Source of the DNA: Salvelinus alpinus
Lineage: Eukaryota; Chordata; Actinopteri; Salmoniformes; Salmonidae
Length of the DNA stretch: 64,000 bases
Direction: 5' to 3'
Assembly (NCBI RefSeq): GCF_045679555.1
Contig: NC_092092.1
Span: forward strand, 9,028,104-9,092,103
Part shown: positions 1 to 13,400 of the stretch, piece by piece
Layout: the number at the start of each line of letters is the position of its first letter
How positions within the stretch are numbered: position 1 is the first letter of the stretch
Position numbers and translations under genes: made by a program
Notes under the pieces: model-generated
What the model was told of the DNA's origin: nothing
Seen by the model: only the letters and a program-made list of their open reading frames with translations
Databases searched by the model: none

Positions 1-1316
1 GCACGTTAGCTCAACCGTCCCTTGGGGGGGGACACCAATCCCGTAGAGGTTTTCTTACCGTATGCTTCCCAGTCAAAACAGTTTGCACATATACTATGAC
101 GTTTTTGTTTGGGTCTTAGGCAGTTTTTTTCCGGCTGTTCGTGCACACCAAAAAATGATTGAGGCAAGTCGAAGTTCGGTAGTTGAAGTCTACGCCCTTT
201 TGTCGGTGACTGGTCAAACGTACTACTCCTAGTAGGAGTGGAAACATCAACCCACTGGGCACAGACGTCAGTTCAATGTCTAGTTTGGATTTACTTTGGT
301 TGAATTGTCAACTAACGTGAATACAATGTGAAATCAACAAAAACATCACCATGTCATTGGATTCAGGTTAAAAGTTTGGTGAAAGAAAATATGTTTACTT
401 TTTTACATTGATCAACATCACTTTGACTGTCTGGGTTGAAATGACGTGAAAACAATGTTGATTCAACCAGTTTTTGCCCAGTGGGAAGTGGTTGCTGTCA
501 TTTAATGAGAAATGACTAGTTTTCATGCACATTTTTTCACATGAGAAATACTGCACCAAACATCTTAGCTAGATGTTGAACTGCTTGGCTAAGACCTCCT
601 CGGCTCCAATTTACTCAACACTTTTGAAAACGCATAGGCCTACCTGTAAACTATAATCCAGAATCTAGATGTATCAGTGTGACTTGTTACCTTTCTTCTT
701 TCCTCAATGTCATCAATTAGTATTTCTGCTTCACTCAATACTTTTGAAAACACATACCTGTCCACCTGCACACATGTGGCTTATTAACTTGAAGAACTTG
801 AAAGTTGAGTCTGCTAGGTATGCTTTCCCGTCACCAACTACTTATAGGACAACAGACACAAGAAACATATCTTCCTACCCAGTAACTCTTATATTTCTCA
901 GAAATCGTTCACCTTATTTCAGTTTATTTTACAAAACAAGCAGTCAATGTGTAGAGAATCATTGCACAATCTAAACCGGTGTGAATAACTTTTCCATAAC
1001 CCAAAATATTGTATTTTCAGCGGTTTGAAGTTGGTGTATAAACCCGAAAGTAAAAGACTCAAAAACGCTTCTTAGACTTACATTCAAAGAGAATGAGATA
1101 TCTGTAACTCACATTTCTATGTGAATTTGGGTGTGTCGCCCAAAAAGTTACATATTGCAATGTTAAATCGATTGAGTTCAGTTAATTCATTCAGTCCAAA
1201 TGTCTTTATATACAAACTGAAATAAACTTAGTAGCGAACTTCTTTAAACCAGGTGAGTATAAATGAAGAACGCTGTAGGATAAAGACAGCGATAACTTGA
1301 GAATTGTACTACTTAC

Positions 1317-1374
1317 ATTTTGACAGGAATGTCACCATTATGGTCACCACACAAAGAGTCCTGAGGAAGGCCAT
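1317..1374 (-). CDS. Protease gene A, coding exon 1 (signal peptide); rest of gene outside window
   Basis: The exon reads ATG GCC ... and encodes 19 residues beginning [12 protein letters not shown], a hydrophobic signal peptide, followed by the first base of a split Cys codon. It ends at a good donor (AAAT then gtaagt). The encoded peptide is the same as exon 1 of genes B (16897-16954) and C (51162-51219). The start sits in an acceptable context (agcATGG). Intron 1 runs off the left edge, so the remaining nine coding exons are not in view. A longer ORF of 80 codons overlaps in another frame and is not the protein. Whether gene A is intact cannot be judged here. Confidence 0.75.
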
Positions 1375-2054
1375 GCTTTCTTGTTGGTACCCTGGACTCA
1401 ATCTTCCTTCCTAAGCATCCTTCTCTTATGTTGCCTTTTCTCAGCTCCTCCCTTCCACACACCACATTACCTGCCAGATACACACGTGATACGTCCCTTA
1501 CATACTTTTCCTTCAAAAAATGTTCCCCTCTGTCCACTTCCTTCAAAGCATGCATAACTAATGCTGTAATCTATGGTTAGCCCAAGCCTAGCTATTTGGA
1601 TTCCATTAGAGTTATAATGTCGGCACTATTTTTATCACACCATTGCCAATTTAGAATAATTTTACTACTGTAATTTAGTTGTAATTTTAAAAGACTAATT
1701 TAGTTGTAATTTTACATCTGTATCTTATAAATGTTATATGTAGATGTTAACAGTGCTATCTTTCATTGCCCGACAACAAAGCAGTGCATGAAATTGTGAA
1801 GGGGAGAACCAGTTCCTGTGTCTGGAAATCTTTATGATCATGAGACTAAAATTAACACACCTGATACTTACTGTGAGTTTTCCATGTCTAGGAGCACTGA
1901 CTAAGTTTAGCCACCGAAACCCAAGACAAGAACCTACACTAAACCCTAATCCTATCCCTTACCTTAGAAGCCCCTAAAGTCGAAGTCTGGGCCTTCATAA
2001 TCTAATTAGCATAAACACCTGTTAGTTTAAACTAGACATATCTGGATTTTTGCA

Positions 2055-2411
2055 TTGGATGAGTCTCAATTCACCGCATCTGCCGATGCCGCACTTCCTC
2101 ATCTGCTGTGGAAGGTGACAGAGCTAGAGCGGTGTTTGTCAGACCATGAGACATCCCGAAAAATGGTCTTCTCACAAAATCGCCTGCAGCGTCGGAACGG
2201 TTTGCTCTGTGACCCCCACAAGCATCTTGGGACTAGTCTGAAGTTGGTACAGCCGATTTGCCAACATCGGTCTGTAGCGTCCGAACAGTTTGGGCTACAC
2301 ACTAATATGACCCCTCTGTGGAAAGGAACACGCACAGGGCTTAGACTGTTATGGGTTAACCGTTTTAAAGGTCAACTTCAATTGGGTGATGTCATAGTTG
2401 GGTTGTCCTAA
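2055..2411 (+). other. 118-codon open frame upstream of protease exon 1, of doubtful coding status
   Basis: An ATG-initiated frame beginning MDESQFTASADAALP is open for 118 codons and is also open in copy B (17615-17971). In copy C (50120 to about 50480, minus) it is broken upstream by a small rearrangement. It lies antisense to the protease promoter region. I recognise no domain. It may be a transposon remnant that stays open because the duplicates are young. Confidence 0.25.
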
Positions 2412-2959
2412 GCATACTACTCATCAAAAACCCAAAGACAACACGGTGAAAAACGGCATTCCGTAAACAGGATTTTTTTGAGTGGTATTTTTTCACGAAG
2501 ATAATATGATAAAGTGATCTCTCTTCCTCCTGGGTTGTTTTGAAGAAAAAGGTGTGGCTGTTCTAAAAAAATAAAGGTCTGTATCCTCATTCCTACTTAA
2601 GGCCAGGCACCAAATGCTAACAGGGATTTTTTTCCCCCTTACTGTCTGTCATCTGACTGAAACTTTACCAATTGAAAGTATACATAAATACAAGATATTA
2701 TTGTATTGCAAGTTTTATTTATTTTAAATTAAAATATGCAAATGAGGCAAACCATTCTTAAATGTGTGATAATTTGCATATTACGAGAATCTGTTTTTCA
2801 ACACATTGCTTCAAGGAAGAATGTTTTTGTTTTATTGTGATAAAACACTCAATGGTCAGACTTTTACAGAACAGTTTATCTAAATATTGTAATTTCATGG
2901 AATTATTTTAAAAACACTATTCACATGTATGACGGATGCAGATTTAGCATATATTTACA

Positions 2960-3095
2960 CAGCATAGTCTAGTGGTTAGAGCTTTCTGCCCCTGAACAAG
3001 GCAGTTAACCCACTGTTCATAGGCTGTCATTGAAAATAAGAATTTGTTCTTAACTGACTTGCCTAGTTAAATAAAGGTAAAATAAAAAAATTAAA
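2960..3095 (+). mobile_element. HpaI-type tRNA-derived SINE
   Basis: The head reads agcatagtctagtggttaga. It is followed by the body containing the GTTAAC site, the typical 'ttgaaaataagaatttgttc' segment and a tail of gttaaataaaggtaaaataaa. The middle of the usual element is missing. The same copy is present in the right arm (49440-49578), so it was inserted before the duplication. Confidence 0.8.
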
Positions 3096-3483
3096 ACGAC
3101 ATAAGATATCAAATTTTAAAAAGCCTCGGTAAAAGTCTGACAACAAAACCTGAGAACCTGTGTGTGGAATAATGGGAATGTATGTCCTTTGAAGACTGAA
3201 GGAAATGAATTGGCGCACAGGGAACATGTCATTTTGAGAAAATGGCCGATAAAGATAGGCTAATGCAATTAAAATGTACTTTCCATAAATATGACCATTT
3301 ATGTCACATTAATTAAACTCTTATTCAATTATCACTTCTAAACCGACAAATACACATAAAATATACCTTTTATAAAAACATTAGCACGTTTAATACATTT
3401 GTTTCAAGCAATAGAGCATATGCTTTGAATACTGGTCTGTTGGGCAAATATGTATTTTTGGACAAATTCTCATATCACTTTGC

Positions 3484-4488
3484 TCAATTTGTCACATACA
3501 AGGATTTTGTATGGTTGTTGAAATGTGCAGAACATGAATCAGCTATGCCTGCCCCATATGTAAGGCCCTCTTTGAGTTGTTGCTGGTGACACTTTACTTT
3601 CTTGACTGTGTCATGGGACCTGCACCTACGCTTGACACACTCCATTGAAGCAGCATCAGCTCTCACAACTCCTCACTGACTGCTCCAGTCTCACCAAAGT
3701 GCTGTCAATCCACAATTTGTTCATCACATTTGTTATAGCAGTGGCTCCCTCATTGAACGTGGCTACTGCCATACTGGCTGCTCCGTCAGTGCGGCTTTTG
3801 CCCATGAAGACAGTTTTGGGGCATCGCGACCATATTACAGAGTTCAGACATTCATTTGCATTCTGTGTTCCTCCGTGATACATTCTTTTGAGGACGTTAT
3901 CATTTGACATCCTCAAATATACAGATACCATTTTCTGTGCAACTTCTATTAAAAAAATGTATGGCCTCCAAGGTTCTGGTGACAGGGTGGATTTTCACAA
4001 TTCTCTATGGCTCGCTGGTACCAGCACCAATGCACACACCTATCCCATAGTTGGAATTGAATCCTCTCTCGTGCCATCGAAGGATACATTAGTGTCTATG
4101 ATGACATCATCATCCTCCTTCAGCGTCTCTGCTATGTCTGGGTCTATATCTGTATCCTCATCCTCCTTCAGTAACTCTGCTATGTCTGGGTCTATATCTG
4201 TATCCTCATCCTCCTTCAGTAACTCTGCTATGTCTGGGTCTATATCTGTATCCTCATCCTCCTTCAGTAACTCTGCTATGTCTGGGTCTATATCTGTATC
4301 CTCATCCTCCTTCAGTAACTCTGCTATGTCTGGGTCTATATCTGTATCCTCATCCTCCTTCAGTAACTCTGCTATGTCTGGGTCTATATCTGTATCCTCA
4401 TCCTCCTTCAGTAACTCTGTTATGTCTGGGTCTATATCTGTATCCTCATCCTCCTTCAGTAACTCTGTGTTGAGGTGGGGGAGGGGGC
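3484..4488 (-). pseudogene. Mutator-like transposase-derived pseudogene, left-arm copy
   Basis: Read on the minus strand, this begins with the acidic 16-residue repeats, passes through a segment containing 'NVSFDGT' (the first-Asp region of Mutator-like transposase domains), and ends with 'GGTQNANECLNSVIWSRCPK' and a final 'GLTYGAG' before the stop at 3484. The TQNANE..L..IW..CPK block is the hallmark C-terminal motif of the animal Mutator-like transposase family as I know it. The central catalytic part is missing, and frame breaks separate the pieces (3656-3931 and 3484-3666 lie in different frames). The counterpart at 45093-49053 is interrupted by two later insertions that are absent here. 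Confidence 0.7.
4107..4470 (-). repeat. 48-bp coding minisatellite, left arm
   Basis: About eight direct copies of a 48-base unit. On the minus strand the unit encodes a 16-residue acidic repeat around LKEDEDTDIDPDIAEL. The unit length is an exact multiple of three, so the frame is kept. The right arm has about twelve copies. Confidence 0.9.
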
Positions 4489-4579
4489 GTAGGCTGCTTT
4501 GACCCTGTCCTGGCCCATTGTGTGCAGGTAAGAGGTAAGAGTCATAGTCCCAACGGAACCCATCGCTATTGTTGGTTAA

Positions 4580-4650
4580 GGGCTTGTAAGTATTGTATTC
4601 AGCGCATGTGTCAAAAATAATTTGATTTGAGTTGATCTTGTGTTTTCAGA
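4580..4650 (+). mobile_element. Remnant of LINE 3' tail
   Basis: Contains 'cttgtaagtattgtattcagcgcatgtgtcaaaaataatttgatttga', a degraded form of the tail ending in ..gcgcacgtgacaaataaactttgatttga that is also seen at 15045-15115. Confidence 0.5.
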
Positions 4651-4708
4651 TTTGTGAAAGACGGGAGGAATGAAGGAGAGGAGACAAATGAAGGAGAGGA
4701 GATGAAAG

Positions 4709-4860
4709 TGACAGGGTAGAGCATGGCGCTTGCAACGCCAGGGTTGTGGGTTCATTCCCCACGGAGGGACCAGGATGAATATGTATGAAATTTCCAATTT
4801 GTAAGTCGCTCTGGATAAGAGCGTCTGCTAAATGACTTAAATGTAAATGTAAATGTAAAG
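4709..4860 (+). mobile_element. tRNA-derived SINE with L2-type tail
   Basis: The head has A-box-like and B-box-like segments (gggtagagcatggcgc and gggttcattccc). It is joined to the tail 'gtcgctctggataagagcg tctgctaaatgac' and an (ATGTAA)n end. The same tail ends the LINE at 39847-40835, which could supply its reverse transcriptase. Confidence 0.75.
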
Positions 4861-5082
4861 AGGCCTAAGCCCTTTTTAAATACACATGCAGGCACACCCA
4901 CACCTGACTCAACAGAGTGAGAGTGTAATCAATACATTAGCTGGATCTACAGTATCTCACTAGACTGGCCAGGACAGGAACTGTAGTTGAGCTGTAAAAC
5001 TGAGTGGGACAAGAGTCCTGTAGCGCCCTCTGCTGTTTATGTGCTGTAACATCAACATCTAACTATACATGTGAACAGTGGC

Positions 5083-6065
<983 letters not shown>

Positions 6066-6330
6066 ATAAACTGGGTGGTTTGAGCCCTGAATTTTGATAG
6101 GCTGAAAGCCATGGTATATCAGTCCGTATACCACGGGTATGACAAAACATTTATATTTACTGCTGTAATTACATTGGTAACCAGTTTATAATATAAAATA
6201 TGGCTTCTCAGGGGTTTGTGATATATGGCCAATATACCACGGCTAAGGGCTGTGTCCAGGCACGTGCATAAGAACAGCCCTTAGCCGTGGTATCTTTTGG
6301 CCATATAACACACCCCTTCGGGGTTTATTG
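6066..6330. mobile_element. Palindromic MITE
   Basis: Two long complementary segments (ggccaatataccacggctaa and its reverse complement form ending ..ccgtggtat) surround a short loop. Its sequence matches a very common salmonid fold-back repeat. There are no ORFs. Confidence 0.65.
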
Positions 6331-6344
6331 CTTACATATATACT

Positions 6345-6680
6345 TAGCTGATAGTTTATTAGGTACACCACCCCATTCACAGAAATGGATCACTCCTACA
6401 GACAGTGGCCGTGGCTTGCTATATCGAGCAGACAGACAGGCGTCAAGAATGAATTTGCAAACCGAGTGACCTAAGTGACTTTGACCGTGGTATGATCATC
6501 GGTGCCACGCGCCAGTTCCAGTATCTCAGAAATCGCCGGCCTCCTGGGCTTTTCATGCACAACAGTGTCTTCGGTTTACTGAGATTGGTGCCACAAACTT
6601 TATAATAAATCCCTTTTGTGGGGAAAAACTTGATCTGATTGGCTGGGCCTGGCTCCCCAGTGGGTGGGCCTATGCCTTCC
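6345..6680 (+). mobile_element. Second Tc1-like family, fragment
   Basis: Starts 'ttattaggtacaccacccca'. It contains a degraded transposase N-terminus (around SDLSDFDRGMI, about 6460-6500), then a terminal-type segment with 'tgattggctgggcctggct'. Most of the transposase is absent. Confidence 0.6.
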
Positions 6681-7204
6681 AAGGCATTTTAGCCAAGAGA
6701 GACGGCATGCATAGCATTGATATTAGTCCACTGATTACAGTAAAGAGCAAGACATTAATATAAGTATTTTTTTTATATAGTTATCGATGTTACGGATGAG
6801 CACGTTGTTTGTTTGTTCTGTTCCTCTCTCTCTCCATCTCTGTAGCTTCCAGGTATGCTGGATAAGGACCCGAGCTAAGGGAATTGGGCTGATTTTCCCA
6901 GTCGGAGGCAGTTCTTTTCCCAGAACTCTCAGTTGTCTTGAACACACTGAAGTCTGAAATTTCCCAAGTTCCCAGTTGTTTTGAACGCAGCATTTCTACC
7001 ACTGTTCTTGTTGGGCGCTAGCTCCCCATCTTATCACTACAAGCGCTATTTGATTCACCAGATAATCTACACACCCACGTTCTGAATATGTCAAGGACAA
7101 AGAGGGACGGATCAAACAGCCAATGGATAGGTAAAACGAAATGCTCGGCCAGCTGGGCTCAGCAAGGATACTGAGCTAGAGAGAGCAGTGTTGTACACCA
7201 AAGT
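6681..7204. other. Intergenic, no gene seen
   Basis: No conserved coding segment found. A motif recurs in diverged form (ttttcccagaactctcagttgtcttgaac at about 6915 and tttcccaagttcccagttgttttgaac at about 6960), which suggests a short old internal duplication in a repeat. Confidence 0.4.
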
Positions 7205-7885
7205 TACACATTTTATTTATTTAATTTCACCTTTATTTACAATGACGGCCTATCAAAAGGCTTCCTACAGGGACGGGGCCTGGGATTTAAAAAAAATTAT
7301 GATTACAATATAAATATAGGACAAAACCCACATCACAACAAGAGACAACACAACACTACATAAAGAGAGACCTAAGACAACAATATAGCAAGGCAGCAAC
7401 ACATAACACAGCATGGTAGCAACACAACATAACAACAACATGGTAGCAACACAACATGGTAGCAGCACAAAACATGGTACAAACATTATTGGGCACAGAC
7501 AACAGCACAAAGGTCAAGAAGGTAGACACAACAATACATCACACAAAGCAGCCACAACTGTCAGTAAGAGTGTCTATGATTGAGTCTTTGAATGAAGAGA
7601 TTGAGATAAAATTGTCCAGTTCGAGTGTTTGTTGCAGCTCGTTCCAGTCGCTAGCTGCAGCGAACTCGAAAAGAGGAGCAACCCAGAGATGTGTGTGCTT
7701 TGGGGACATTTAACAGAATGTGACTGGCAGAACGGGTGCTGTATGTGGAGGATGAGGGCTGCAGTAGATATCTCAGATAGGGGGGAGTGAGGCCTAAGAG
7801 GGTTTTATAAATAAGCATCAACCAGTGGGTCTTGCGACGGGTATACAGAGATATGATATTTGTGCGTCTAACTTTCTCACTCATT
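7205..7885 (-). mobile_element. LINE 3' end with C-terminal reverse-transcriptase tail
   Basis: The minus-strand frame at 7651-7884 contains 'KTHWLMLIYKTLLGLTPPYL', typical of the C-terminal part of fish L2/Rex-like LINE ORF2. The 3' part is a CA-rich untranslated region with repeated 'gtagcaacacaacat'. The rest of the element is missing. Confidence 0.6.
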
Positions 7886-8340
7886 ATTCACGATTCATTA
7901 TGGATTATCCACATTAATGTAGAAGTGTTTAGAAACATATTCTATAAAAATTTACAATAAAAGTTACTCCAAAATGACACAATACATTATTTACCATTAA
8001 TTTCTATTGGGCACAAAATATTTGGAAACGCAACCAAAACAAACAGCAAATGCATCCAACATTTTTTTTGAGTCAAAAGCTTGATGTAGTCATTGCTTTT
8101 TATGAAAATTGGGACCAAATACTTCACTTTTCCCTACTTTAATACACATATAACTGAATTTGTCCCAATACTTTTGGGCCCCTAAAATGGGGGACTATGT
8201 ACAAAAAGTGCTGAAAATAGCCTTAAATGAAAGCTGACAGTCTGTACTTTATATCATTTAAAATCCAAAGTGCTGGAGTACAGAGCCAAAACAACATATT
8301 TGTCACTGTCCCAATACTGGTAGTATGTTGCCAACCGTTT
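7886..8340. mobile_element. Non-coding end of a Tc1-like transposon
   Basis: Contains 'tttgtcccaatacttttggg cccctaaaa', 'aaatgaaagctgacagtctg' and 'gtgctggagtacagagccaa', a sequence series I know from ends of a fish Tc1-like family. No transposase remains. Confidence 0.5.
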
Positions 8341-8345
8341 TATAA

Positions 8346-8460
8346 AGCAATAACGCCCTCAAACCCGGGGATTATCGTGTGATAACTCCCGACTAAGTTC
8401 TTAGGCCCAAGGCGAAATCGAGTTGTCACACGATAATCCCCAGGTGCCTTAATGCTTAAA
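8346..8460. mobile_element. Short palindromic MITE
   Basis: Near-perfect fold-back: ggggattatcgtgtgataac at the left is matched by the reverse complement of gttgtcacacgataatcccc at the right, with aagca/tgctt ends. The same position begins the homology with the right arm (8460 corresponds to about 60540). Confidence 0.6.
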
Positions 8461-8640
8461 TAATCAATGAGAGGGATAAATATATTGGAAAGAAAGGGAC
8501 TTACATCTGTATATTAGAAGATGATACTGACTAATAGTGATTTGAATAATTATATACATTTTGAAATCGCTAGAAGTACATATTTTTTTGTTTTAATTGA
8601 TCACTTTCAGAGCAATAGGATCAAAGCAATAGGCTGCAAC

Positions 8641-8974
8641 TGTCACGACTTCCGCCGAAGTCGGTCCCTCTCCTTGTTCGTTCGGCGGTCGACGTCACCG
8701 GCCTTTTAGCCATCGCGGATCCACTTTTAATTTTCAATTTGTTTTGTCTTTGTCTTACATACCCGATTTCAATCCCCTAATTACTTGTTCATTATTTAAA
8801 CCTCTGTTCCCCCATGTTTGTTTGTGAGTGATTGTTTGTATGTTATACGGTCCGTTATGTGGGCTTGCCTTATTGTATTGTATTTGCCTATTTTGAGTAA
8901 ATGACGTTTATTTACTCATATCTGCTGTCCTGCGCCTGACTCCTCTACTCAAGCTACACACAGACCTCTTAACA
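8641..8974 (+). mobile_element. Solo LTR (gypsy-like), left arm only
   Basis: Starts TGTCACGACTTCC and ends ..CTTAACA. It is flanked by a 5-base target duplication gcaac (8636-8640 and 8975-8979). The right arm has the uninterrupted site (ggctgcaacccagaacatgt, reverse complement near 60390), which confirms the exact borders. The 334-base length without an internal region fits LTR-LTR recombination. Confidence 0.9.
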
Positions 8975-9189
8975 GCAACACTGAACATGTGAGTCAAAGT
9001 TTGTGTGTGTGTGCGCGTGCGCCTGCATGCTTTTATCATATATTGTGTGTGTGTCTTATGTTTTTCTTATTTGTTTCCTGTATGTTTCTCATATATTGTG
9101 AGTGTGTGTGGTGTATTGGAGGAGGTGGACATTTCCCACAGTTAGCTCCTACAGTGTGGAGACTTCTCTTCCTTTGACTGGGACGACCA

Positions 9190-9590
9190 TTGATCCGACA
9201 CAGGCTGGAGCTCATCAAGGACATTACCGAGACAGCTGTCAAAGGACATGACAGAGACAGCTGTCAAAGGACATGACCGAGACAGCTATCAAAGGACATG
9301 ACCGAGACAGCTATCAAAGGACATGACCGAGACAGCTGTCAAAGGACATGACCGAGACAGCTATCAAAGGACATGACCGAGACAGCTGTCAAAGGACATG
9401 ACCGAGACAGCTATCAAAGGACATGACCGAGACAGCTGTCAAAGGACATGACCGAGACAGCTGTCAAAGGACATGACCGAGACAGCTGTCAAAGGACATG
9501 ACCGAGACAGCTATCAAAGGACATTACCGAAACAGATATCAAAGGACATTACCGAGACAGATATCAAAGGACATTACCGAGACAGATATT
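9190..9590 (+). repeat. 25-bp minisatellite, left arm
   Basis: About sixteen copies of gacagctgtcaaaggacatgaccga with a/g and t/a variants. The inverted counterpart is at 59780-60130 with different copy number and variant order. Confidence 0.9.
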
Positions 9591-10410
9591 GCTCTTCTAT
9601 TGTTAAAATGATTCTGGATTTTTGTTTATATAAAGGATATACTGTAATGTAACTCTCAATACGGAATTAAAGATAACATTTTCAAGTTGAATATAATCTA
9701 TGACCTATAGTAATCACTCAGGTTGTACAACTGATATAAAACACTTTTGACACAATCGTTTGGCTGCACTACAACATTTACACAAATGTTGTGTGGTGTC
9801 TAGTCTATATAAATTCTGCTGTTTATTGGAAATAAAAAAATAACTAGACAATTCATCATTTTAATTTCCAGATGCAACAGTAGATCAAGTCATTACATTT
9901 AAATAAATAATTTCCTGATCTGTCTCATAACATGAAATACTGACCTGCATAGACTTGATAATAGACTACAAAGAGAGACTACTTGTGAACTGATTACAGT
10001 GGCAGTTTCATATTTCAATCCAGTCAGAATAAATAAACAATTAGATGAGATAAACCTTCTGCATAGGATAACGAGCAGCAGTAGTTACAATGTTTATGTT
10101 TTCCTCACTGATAATTTGGACGTATCAGGATTGGGCGAAGGCGGTGCTTAAATTTCACTGCTTTGGCTGAGAGTTTCCTGTTGCAAAGGATGGAGACATC
10201 GCAAACCCAGACTCTCAATTTGAAACACATGGACCCAGAAATAAATCACGCAGCTGACCAAATTACGCAAGATTTTAGTTCTGGGATAACCAAGATTAAA
10301 CTCACCAAAAAATTCTAAGCTGCAATATATAAAGCGTAAGGGTACATACTTCAAACAGAGCACATTTAGACCCTATTGCCAGAGGTTTACATGAAGGTGA
10401 CTCCTCAGCG
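9591..10410. other. Shared 3' flank of protease gene B, no gene seen
   Basis: Matches the right arm at 56448-56690 and 59194-59780 in inverted orientation. No conserved ORF and no clear AATAAA signal for the protease transcript was found close to its stop. Confidence 0.5.
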
Positions 10411-13400
10411 TCACCTGGATTGACCGAGAGACAGTAGGAGAGAGAGGAGAGACAAGAAGAGCAGGACCAGGGATGAGTGGGCCAGAGTTACCCCACTGGT
10501 AGTTGCACTGACAGTTGTGCTGTTGGCAGTGTTGTTGTTATTGACGGGGGTTCTGGCTGTGACGGGTGAAGGGAACGTGCCCACAGTGGTCTGAAGGAAG
10601 CTCTGGAAGCGAGCGGTTTTGGTGAAGACCTGGATGTTGGAGGAGCGAGGACTCTGGCTCCATCGTGTTTTGCTGGAGCTGGTCTTATTGCTGCTGTTGA
10701 CAGTCAACACAGCAGCTTGGTACCATGCATCACCCTGCTTACACATCAGAGGACCACCCCCTTCACCCTGAGGGGAGAGAGAAGAACGAACACACGGGGG
10801 GAGAGGTCGGCATTGTCATGTCAGATAGACAGCCAGACTGGTTGCCTACCAAGCTACTGGAAGATCATTATGAAACTTGGGACTGTCCTCACTAGGTGGA
10901 TCTAAATGTCCTACCATCAGGCAGGCTCTGCTGACGTCAATACTGGAGATGCCATAGTCAAATAGATCACATCCCAACAGTTGCAGAGCTATCCTCAATA
11001 GCTAAACAGACATAATGCAACCATCCTTGCTGTACACCAGTTGACACTTCTGAGTCGACATTTGAAACCCGTTATTGTGCGTTTGCTTTGTTTGTCGGAC
11101 CCATCTGTACCTGTCGAAGGTCCAAGGCAGCAGTGCAGATGTTATCAGAGGAACCAGAGCTCTCACAATCCACCACAGAGGTCTGGGACTGCTCCAAGTT
11201 CTGTTCAGCTAAGGAACGACACAGAATAGAGAAATAGAGGACGAAAATCACAAGTTGACCAAACAGAAAGAACACATTTATTTGATCAGGTAAGTTGACT
11301 GAGAACACATTCTCATCTACAGCAATGCCCTGGGGAATAGTTACAGGGGAGAGAGGATGAATGAGCCAATTGGAAGCTGGGGATGATTAGGTGGCCATGA
11401 TGGTCAGATTGCGAATTTAGTCAGGACATCAGGGTTAACAACCCTACTATTACGATAGGTGCCATGGGATCTTTAGTGACCACAGAGAGTCAGGACACTT
11501 GTTTAAAGTCCCGCCCTACACACGGCAATGTCCCGAATCACTGCCCTGGGACATTGGGATATTATTTTCTTGAGTCCAGAGGAAAGAGTGCCTCCTACTG
11601 GCCCTCCAACACCACTTCCAGCAGCATCTGGTCTCCCATCCAGGACCAACCCTGCTTAGTTTCAGAGGCATGCCAGAAGTGTTAGTCTGTTCCAGTATTA
11701 CACACTGACTCACCTCCACCCTGGCCCCTGCCCCAGCCAGCCACCCAGCACTGAGTCCCTATGCTGAAGGTGCTGCTTCCCTGGTCCACACAGATGGGCT
11801 GGATGTAGTCAGACAACATGGGTTGGCTGGCCAGTCTGAGGATTGCCACGTTGTTGGCCGTCAAGTTGCTCATGGTGATGTTGATGACTTTAAGGGTTAC
11901 CTCGTTGGGGTTGGAGCCGTTCTGCTTCAGACGACCCATGATCACGGTCCACTGAGAGGCGTCGGACTGACTGGGAGGTGGGAATAGTGAAGTTGGGGAA
12001 CTTTAGCTTGGCATTACCGATACCTTCTATGTAACAGGTCCTTGTTTCAACTTGAGCACCAAGACACCAAGTGATGGAGATCTGACCATATGCATCTGAC
12101 CAACTCACCCGTTTACATACAAGTGGAGTGTGTTACCTGGAGAAGCACCCAGCATCGCTCATGACATAGTCCTCTGCCACCATTGTGCCCCCGCAGACGT
12201 GTGTTCCGTTTGTCTGTAGACTGGCTATCCAGGGCCAGGATCCCCCTGAGGCCAAGCCCCCACCAGTAAGGGAGTTCAAAGAGGCACTGCCGCACACCAC
12301 GGCTGCAGAAACAGGGAGAGAAGCGCTACAGAAGTCAGGACTGACTTTTGGCTGAGTGTAGATTTAAAGAGAGGGATAAACACTAACGTTTGGATGTGGT
12401 CAAATAGAGAGTTACAGATACGTTGGCTATAGCTACAACAGGAGTAACAGACGGGTGTGGCTACAAGAGGAGGCAGCAATTTGTGTGTTTCACAGAGGGA
12501 AATAAATCCACTTACTTTCAGGAGTGGTTTTAGGGACAGTTGTGGTGGTTTTAGGGGTAGTTGTGGTCATAGGTGTGGTGGTAACTGATGGAGCAGTTGT
12601 GTTGGTGGCTGGGGCTGGAAGACCAGTACAGGAGACACTGAAGTCAGAATCAGTCCCACTGGAGGAGAAGGTGACGTAGCCTGGCTGGTCACTGGTGATC
12701 TGGGTGTTGATCCAGTTCTGGTACTGAGACACCCTTGCGTACACTCCTGGGAGATTTGCCTGGGCACACCCGTTGCCGAAACTCACAACGCCAGACTGGA
12801 TCCAGCGAATACCCTGTTTGCTCACCATTGGACCTCCTGAGTCCCCCTATGCATTGACAGATTTACAGTCACTGAGATTAGATTTTCTTATGAAACATAA
12901 TGGGTCAGTTTTTCAGACACCAATTAAAACAAGTTTTGGACTAAAAAGCACTTTTAATGGATAATCTCTATTTAAAGTCCTTTTCAATTTAGGACTAGGC
13001 CAGGTATAATCTGGGTCTGAGAAACCAGACACAGATTATGAATGTGTCATTAGCCCACATTGTAATAAACAAAGAAGATAACCAAGAGATTTTACCTGAC
13101 AGGAATCCTTTCCTCCTGCTGATAGACCAGCACAGATCATGTTATCAGTGATAGAACCAACTCCATAGTTACAGTTACACTGCCTGTTCCCCACTACTGG
13201 CACATCCACTTCCTGTAGGGTCTGTGGTGAGGGCAGGGACACTGAGGAGCGACAACAGGTATTCCTCAACATACATAATACCTGTCAGAATTCTGATCCA
13301 TCATCAGCAGTACTTAAAGCAAGCTACAGCACTCACCTCCACTGTGGATGCTGCCCCAGCCGGTGACCCAGCTAGTAGCCCCAGCATGGAAGGAGCTGCC

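Larger units (their letters stand above)
1..2508 (-). repeat. Duplicated protease 5' block, copy A
   Basis: This block matches 15549-18068 in the same orientation and 50033-52510 in inverted orientation, with scattered substitutions. It carries exon 1 of a protease gene, part of intron 1 and about 1.1 kb of upstream DNA. Copy A lacks about 33 bases after position 906 that copies B and C both have. Its first 50 bases belong to a repeat tail (tcaaccgtccc) shared with copy B but absent from copy C. The block continues without a break into the transposase relic at 2509-4488, as copy C does. Confidence 0.9.

Noticed and set aside
1313..1555. 80-codon frame MHALKEVDRG.. over protease exon 1 (all three copies)
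   Set aside because: It overlaps the signal-peptide exon in another frame and crosses its splice donor. Conservation is explained by the duplication and by the true exon.
4709..4790. tRNA gene
   Set aside because: A and B box-like segments only, joined to a LINE tail. It is a SINE head and does not fold as a full cloverleaf by eye.
9190..9590. CRISPR-like regular repeat spacing
   Set aside because: Units are head-to-tail without unique spacers and the DNA is vertebrate. It is a minisatellite.
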